From: Otatea glauca
Lineage: Eukaryota > Streptophyta > Magnoliopsida > Poales > Poaceae
Direction of reading: 5' to 3'
Assembly (NCBI GenBank): GCA_036346275.1
Contig: CM070713.1
Coordinates: 59,639,567 to 59,703,566 of the forward strand
DNA length: 64,000 bases
Part shown: positions 58,297-64,000 of the stretch, piece after piece
Layout: the number at the start of each line of letters is the position of its first letter
How positions within the stretch are numbered: the stretch's first letter is position 1
The notes under the pieces: model-generated
Told to the model about the DNA's origin: nothing
Databases searched by the model: none
Seen by the model: only the letters and a program-made list of their open reading frames with translations
Program-made: the position numbers and the translations under genes

Positions 58297-58382
58297 AACC
58301 CGGAGTATCCGGGTAATATATCCGGAGTATCCGGATTATCCGGACACTCCGGATCAAAAACACCGGAGTATCCGGGTTGTAC
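58297..58382 (+). repeat. Internal TCCGGA palindrome cluster
   Basis: Four or five CCGGAGTATCCGG or TCCGGACACTCCGG units inside the non-coding tail, same core as in this element's LTRs. A CTATCTATACC stretch (58408-58418) follows at about 25 bp. Confidence 0.8.
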
Positions 58383-60120
58383 TGCTCGGCCCAAATCCTG
58401 AAATTGCTATCTATACCTTCTTGCAATATCTTGTTCATCCTATTTTTGGGGTTTCTCCTTTGCTCAAATCAATATTCAGTCTTCATAGCCCTCGAAGAGA
58501 ATTTCGAGTCGGATCTGTTCCGCGTTGATGATTTTTGCATTTGAGCAATGGTTTAAAAGCTATAATCGATTTTGTGCTGCTATTTGCGTCTGTTGAGATT
58601 TTGAGAGTTTTAAATTGGAATCTTGGCAAGCCTTTCAAGATGAAAACTAAGTGAACTTATTCATTGCTCCAACCTTCAAAGTGGAGCATATCTATTTAAG
58701 TTTTCATTCCAATGAAAGTGCATCTTTTGGCTAAGTTCTTTTGGAAATTGGATTTAATTGTAACTTAGCCTCAAAATGTTTTCTCTCTTGTATAACTTCG
58801 AGTTTATTATGGAAAAGAGAAAATTTCCCTTGTAAGCTCAAGAGTGAGTTTGAATGTGTTTTACTCATTGTCTCTCTTACAAGTGGGTGTCAAGATTAAA
58901 TTTGAATGAGTTTCAAATATTTTCATTATAAAGTGGTGTAATAAAATCTTCAATTGATATCTTCAAATTGTTTTAAATTGCATGCAAAGAGTATTGTCTT
59001 GTATATCATATATATCATGCATGTTGTACTTAGACATTATCAAACTAACTTGGGTCAAATTAAAAGATATTTGTTCCCAGAAATCGTGTGCTTGTCTATT
59101 GATGTTCAAGGTATTGGAAAAGGGTCATCTTCGACGGTGGGATGAAGGAAATGGAGAGGAGCTCCATAGTACGAGGGATCTAAGACCGGGCGCGGTGATC
59201 ATGACCAATTCGAACATGCGGTGGACAAGAATCGACAAAGGGACGTGTTTCTTTTCTGACCATATTCAATAATGTCTGTGCACACCATTATGCTAAATTG
59301 TGTTATTCTAAATGGTGTTGTATTTTTCAATTGGTATGATTAATTGGTATCCTTCAAGAGGTATCCTCTAATCCTAAATTGTTTTGAAGTGTCATCTAAC
59401 TTGCATTCGGCATTATCAAGAACTAAAGGTACATATGGGTGACACATTGCAAAGAGGTATGCCCTTGATAAGTTTATAATTCTTGATCATGAAAGTGCAT
59501 CTTACTTATACAATTTTGATTCATGATCTTCTATACATCTTGTGATCATATAAGCAATTCCTTCTTGTGTAATCTTCTTTATATGATCTTGATTGTTAGA
59601 ATTTAATTTGATCATGAGCATGTGCTTAAATTATATAAATTTGCTATATGATCTTGATGTTTAAAGAATATGTGAAATCATATTCGTGTGTCATGTTTAA
59701 GCATCACTTATATCCTAAGAATCATGACTTCTTTAATTTGGTATAACTAGAAAAATCTATTACCTAAATCTTGGAAATAATTGGTATCATATCTTGCCTA
59801 GATTTAGGGAGCTAATATTATTGTCATATTACTAGCTCCTTATCTTTATTTTATTTTCTCCCTAATCTTTATATTGAGTGTGCAATCAAGGGGAGAACAG
59901 ATTTTATTGAATAAACAATAAGAATCTTTTAAGCACCTTTTTGGGATTAATGACAAAAGGGGGAGAATTTATGGATTTATCAATTGTCCCCTAATCGATT
60001 GACAAAAAGGGATGATTTGTAAGTATGATCTCTTATTGTATCTTTATGCTTGTTTTAATGTTAAAATATCTTAATATTGTCATTTGGTGCAATTGATAAT
60101 AGGTTTGTCATAAATCACCA

Positions 60121-60133
60121 AAAAGGGGGAGAT
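60121..60133 (+). other. Polypurine tract (primary PPT)
   Basis: AAAAGGGGGAGAT directly before the 3' LTR TG. Lies within the loop of the inverted repeat 60105-60124 / 60183-60201. Confidence 0.9.
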
Positions 60134-61577
60134 TGAAAGTGCATCTAGGCACTTATGTTATTTTGGTGATTAATGAATGTTATTTTGGTGATTAATGACA
60201 AACACTCATAATGACAATCTCTATAATTAAGTAAATGCTTAACTTAGTGCTTAACAAATGACAAACCTCTAATATGATTATATTGCTATGAGACTAACTT
60301 GTTATTGCCTAGTTGAGTACCAGTCTCATCTTTTAGAGGAAAATCAAGTGGGATAGTTAAGCAAAGATAAGGTATGCAATTTTGGTATCTATTCTATATT
60401 TGTTATTGCACTCCTTTTGTGCAAATGCATAGTGAACTCCAAGTAGCATGTTGATTTTATATATGCACATTGGTTCATGTCATATTTATTTGTGCATATA
60501 TATTCATTTGAGTTCATTATAGTATGCATGTATTAACTAGAGTTAAACTTCATATTGCTATAGATTAACTTGGTGCATGCATGTTTTATTTGTATATCTT
60601 CTCATGCAATTCTCTTAGTGAAGTTTATCTAGTGTTGGATCACATATTTACTCTTACTCCAAATATTATTTGCACATGTACAATTCGTGTATATTCTATC
60701 ATGTGCTTTATTTAAGTAAAGTCTGTGATCCTTGCCATGATTTAATTGATTCATCCTATTGGCAATTATATATCTCTCTAGTGCATATAGATCAATTACA
60801 TATTCATCATGATGTACTTAGTAGAGAACATTTCTTATGTCAAGTGTTTCTAGTTATATTGTGCTTCTTTATATGAAACACTTGTTGTATTCAATTGCTC
60901 ACAAATATCAACTTTATTCATATCTATTGAGCTTTTGGTACTAATGTCTTTCATGAGTAGTTTGGAAAGAATTAGGTCCCGTCTGTGTATGATGACCAAG
61001 GTATCTTGGAGGATGATCATTAAGCCGAGGTCAACAAGACGGCGGTGTCACCAAGAGCTGAGGACTAAGTCAAGAGCAACTTGGCGTGGAGATCATCAGA
61101 GAGGATGATCAAGTCAAGGTTGATAGGACGAGAGTCTCATGAGGTGAATCGAGTCGAGTTGGAAAGGCGAAGATGTCATCAATTATATGGTGAAGGTCTT
61201 CATGCATCGACATCAAGAAAGAAGACGGCAAGTGACTAGTTCTAGACTTATATTATCTTTGATTTAATTTGAGTCTAAGGATTGCCGTACTATTAAGAGG
61301 GATGCGATGTCGAATGACTTTTAGATGTGTCAAGTGCTCAAGTGATCCATCCTTGTGAATCTTAGAAAGAGAGTGGTGTTGGTACTCTTAGGAAAGTGAG
61401 GGTTGTAGGTCTCTCTTGATTTCTTTGTGAAATTTGTGGTTATCCTTTTAGTTTTGGATAGTGAGACCTTGTTATTTGTGTAGCCCTCGTTCTTAGCTTT
61501 GGGAGAGTCCAAAATCTCTGAAATCGGAGTCCGAGTCAAAAGTTATGCTCGTTTTAGTCGAGCTGCTCGAGTCTGAT

Positions 61578-61715
61578 TCGGACTATCCGGAGTTAGTCCG
61601 GACTATCCGGATAATCCGAGTATCCGGACATTTATCCGGACTCTCCGGGTTGAGTCTCTCTGTTAGCCTTTCTCACCAATCCGAGTATCCGGATTGAAAT
61701 CCGAGTCTCCGGATT
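61578..61715 (+). repeat. 3' LTR palindrome array 1, core TCCGGA
   Basis: Counterpart of 52730-52862, with several TCCGAG variants. Confidence 0.8.
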
Positions 61716-61727
61716 GTGCGCACCTGC

Positions 61728-61761
61728 CCCAACGGCTAGTTTTTGGGAGTTCTATTTATAG
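61728..61761 (+). promoter_or_regulatory. 3' LTR MSA-like box and TATA box
   Basis: CCCAACGGCTA at 61728-61738, TATTTATAG at 61753-61761. Could drive readout transcription into 62794 onward. Confidence 0.6.
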
Positions 61762-62389
61762 CCCTTCCTCCTCTTTTTGAAGGGCTTTTGGTGTGGATTT
61801 ATGAGGGGCTGTGTGGGGGCTTTGAGGAGCTTTTACCCTTAGATCTAAGTGATCCCCTTGTGAGAAGGGTTGGGAAGAGTTTGGGAGTGAGTTTTGAGTT
61901 GGTTGAGCACTTGATTTCATCTCCAAGCTTGTTCTTCGTGAGCATTTGTTACTCTTGGAGGTTGAGGACTCTTAGGCGGCTAGGAGGTCGCCTCGAGCCA
62001 CCGGAGCTTTGTGTGGTTGGCCGTGGGAAGTTTGTGAAGGTCGGTTCCGCCTCCGTAAGGGAAGGAATCAAAGGAGTGAAGACCGCGAGTGCATTTGTGC
62101 AACACCGGAGGAAGAGGGTTGAAAGAGACCCGGCTCAAGTGTGACCGAGCCGCCTCAGCGGAGACGTAGGATCCCTCAAGGATCCGAACTTGGTGAAAAA
62201 TCATCGTCTCCAAGTTTGCTTCTTATTCTTGTTTTGGTATTTGATTTTGAATCTTGAAATTGCCCGATCTACTCCTTTGTTGTGTTTGGCTCTAGATCTA
62301 CAAGATCCCCATGTACGATGGTATTTAGATCTTTTGTATTCAAGTAGATTGTTGAAAAATTGCGAGGATTTAAAATCTCTCTTGAGATC

Positions 62390-62690
62390 CTCAATCCGAG
62401 TATCCGAATCCTCGAACCCGACAGTCCGGATAATCCGAGTATCCGGATTGAATACCCCGGACACTCCGCGTTAGGACCCTCGGGATTGGACTATCCGGAG
62501 TATCCGGATTGAATACCCCGGACAGTCCGGACTATCCGGAGTATCCGGATTGAATACCCCGGACAGTCCGGACTATCCGGAGTATCCGGATTGAATAACC
62601 CGGACACTCCGGGTTAGGACCCTCGGGATCGGACTATCCGGAGTATCCGGATTGAATACCCGGACACTCCGGATTGTTTAGGACACTCGG
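62390..62690 (+). repeat. 3' LTR palindrome array 2, core TCCGGA
   Basis: Includes a higher-order unit of about 53 bp (GGACTATCCGGAGTATCCGG, then ATTGAATACCCCGGACA...) repeated several times, longer than the same array in the 5' LTR. Confidence 0.85.
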
Positions 62691-62793
62691 GAGATTTTAT
62701 TTAGCTGCAATATTTTTATTCCGCTGCATTTAGCTATAAAGTTTTTAATTCGCCTATTCACCCCCCCTCTAGGCGACATCCCCTGTCCTTTCA

Positions 62794-64000
62794 AAAACAC
62801 GGCTAACCCGAAGACGTCCAAAGCTTCACCCCAAACATGACGGAGAAGGAGATCGATGACCTTGAAGGCGACGACGGCTTGAAGAAACTTCGACGACGAC
62901 TCACGAGTGAACCACTGCGACTCGACGGCGAATTGCAAGGTCAAGCGATGCGGCGGAACACTGTGAACCACGGACGGAAGTTAATGGTCCTTTTAAATCC
63001 CTCGGCGAGCGTGCTCGAGCGGAATTCCTCAACCACACAGTGGCGACGCGAGGAAGAGACCTAATCAAAGACGATAACCGTGCAAGATCCATGTGTCCAG
63101 ATCAACAGTGGAATCTGATTCGGTCTCAACGTGATCTTAACCACACAATCCTTTCCCATCCAACGGTCATTAGCTTCCCTAGGGTTACATAACTAATCCC
63201 GACCACTAATTTGCATCCAACGGTCGAAATCTTTTGGGTTTGGCGGGATTGGACCAAGGCTGGGCCGAACAATATCTGCACGAGAGAAAAGAGGCTAAGG
63301 ATAATGGGCTTCGGCCCAACACTATTTATGCCATTTTCAATTCCTTTTTCATTTAAAAACAATTCCAGCAAATAAAATAATTCACACGAAATAGTAAAAA
63401 TAATTGAAAAATTCCAAAAAATATTTCGGGACATTTAGAACTCAGATAAAATATTTTTGAAAAAACTTTATTTAAACTTTTCACATAATAAAATAATATC
63501 CAAAAAGGGCTTAATTCAAAAATATAAAATAAATTCCAAATTAATTTCAGAAAATTCTAAAAATTCACAAAATGCACAAATAACATTATTTTATTAGTTT
63601 TAGCCAAATTTTTGGATGTAATAGCGATAGAAGACATACTTTCCATTTTTTGAAGTTTTTAAATTTCTAGCCATTTTTCAAAACCGAGTCTATTCAAACA
63701 TGTATAACTTTTGCACCTTAAGACCAAACCAATTGAGATAAATTTATAAATTCATCTAAAATCATAAGCTTCTGGAATATGTAAAAATATTTAATTTTAA
63801 ATCAGATTTTTAATTAATTTCATTTAAATTTGAATAAAGCCCTAATATGGTTGCAAATATAAATATGTAAACCCTAAATCATAAAATAATGAAATAAATT
63901 ATATATGCTCCTGAGATCTCCAAAAACTCATATCTGCAAAAATATTTAATTTTGAACTTAATTTGAACTTGTTTCATTAATAGATCATTTCCTAGTGCAA
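62794..64000. other. Old repeat-like DNA, AT-rich after 63300
   Basis: 62799-63240 continues the GC-balanced sequence seen before 51282. 63300-64000 is AT-rich with many AAAATTCCAAAA and TAAATTT phrases. No gene is supported; a plus-strand open frame at 62837-63064 has no family signature. Confidence 0.4.

Larger units (their letters stand above)
55705..60133 (+). other. Non-coding tail of the gag-only element
   Basis: About 4.4 kb without a credible ORF, AT-rich, with loosely repeated phrases such as TTTCAAA, GGTCATTTT and GACCAACC (for example 56318-56370 against 57180-57235), so parts may be old duplications. PPT-like tracts at 55978-55990, 59887-59898 and 59954-59967. A short palindrome cluster lies at 58297-58382. 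Confidence 0.7.
51287..62793 (+). mobile_element. Gag-only (TR-GAG) Sirevirus-like retrotransposon, TSD AAAAC
   Basis: Two LTRs (51287-53909, 60134-62793), Met-tRNA PBS, gag remnants, a 4.4-kb non-coding tail and a PPT. Perfect 5-bp duplication AAAAC at 51282-51286 and 62794-62798. No protease, integrase, RT or RNase H sequence is seen on either strand, so it depends on an autonomous relative. Total 11507 bp. Confidence 0.93.
60134..62793 (+). repeat. 3' LTR of the gag-only element
   Basis: 2660 bp, TGAAAGTGCATC to CTGTCCTTTCA. First 1.3 kb almost identical to the 5' LTR; from about 61500 to 62460 it differs mostly by loss of single bases in G/C pairs or runs, and array 2 (62390-62690) has extra units. 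Confidence 0.95.

Noticed and set aside
62837..63064. 75-codon plus-strand ORF after the gag-only element
   Set aside because: No recognisable domain, overlapping frame on the other strand, repeat-like context.

Overview
The window is nuclear DNA of a monocot, almost certainly a grass (Poaceae). It is mostly nested LTR retrotransposons, solo LTRs and foldback (MITE-like) elements around a small island of three conserved, intron-containing plant genes. Evidence for a plant is the canonical splice sites, the plant ribosomal protein eL14, GLTP1 and RBM42-like genes, and copia elements primed by initiator Met-tRNA. The species cannot be told from the sequence alone.

Layout. 1-10208: a Sirevirus-like (SIRE/Maximus lineage) Ty1/copia element on the minus strand, cut by the window start, with broken gag, pol and a third ORF downstream of pol. 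10209-13700: a degraded gene with two similar BED-type zinc fingers, split by a 2.6-kb solo LTR flanked by a perfect 5-bp target duplication. 13700-19237: tandem repeats, a strong hairpin, a chain of foldback units and a Helitron-like end. 19238-25677: a second, Bianca-like copia element with a short LTR, lacking the integrase core and the RT active-site box. It sits inside an RNase H-like (RVT_3) pseudogene, and its own 3' LTR carries a hAT-type foldback with a perfect 8-bp duplication. 25.9-36.3 kb: the gene island, with RPL14 (minus) and GLTP1 (plus) sharing a short divergent promoter, and GLTP1 convergent with an RBM42-like RRM gene (minus). 36.3-51.3 kb: foldback elements, a 1.6-kb solo LTR, and two copies of a 3.2-kb LTR lying head to head. 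51287-62793: a complete 11.5-kb gag-only (TR-GAG) Sirevirus-like element with PBS, PPT and target duplication AAAAC. 62794-64000: AT-rich repeat-like sequence.

The most interesting signal is regulatory. Seven LTRs of at least four families share one promoter plan: an array of short imperfect palindromes whose core differs by family (CCGGTGCTACCGG, CGGTAGTACCG, CCGGTCATACCGG, TCCGGAGTATCCGGA), then in six of seven an AACGGCTA box matching the plant MSA (MYB3R, G2/M) consensus, then a TATA box. In both elements with internal DNA present, small clusters of the same palindrome recur inside the element, once just upstream of the third ORF. The PPT/LTR junction also sits inside a conserved inverted repeat. 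Palindromes and multiple PPTs have, as I recall, been described for Sireviruses in general; the family-specific cores, the MSA box and the internal promoter idea are what deserve checking.

Data caution: several patches (1-110, 9675-9740, 53620-53760, 61500-62460) differ from their LTR partners mainly by loss of one or two bases in G/C runs. This looks more like consensus error than natural decay.
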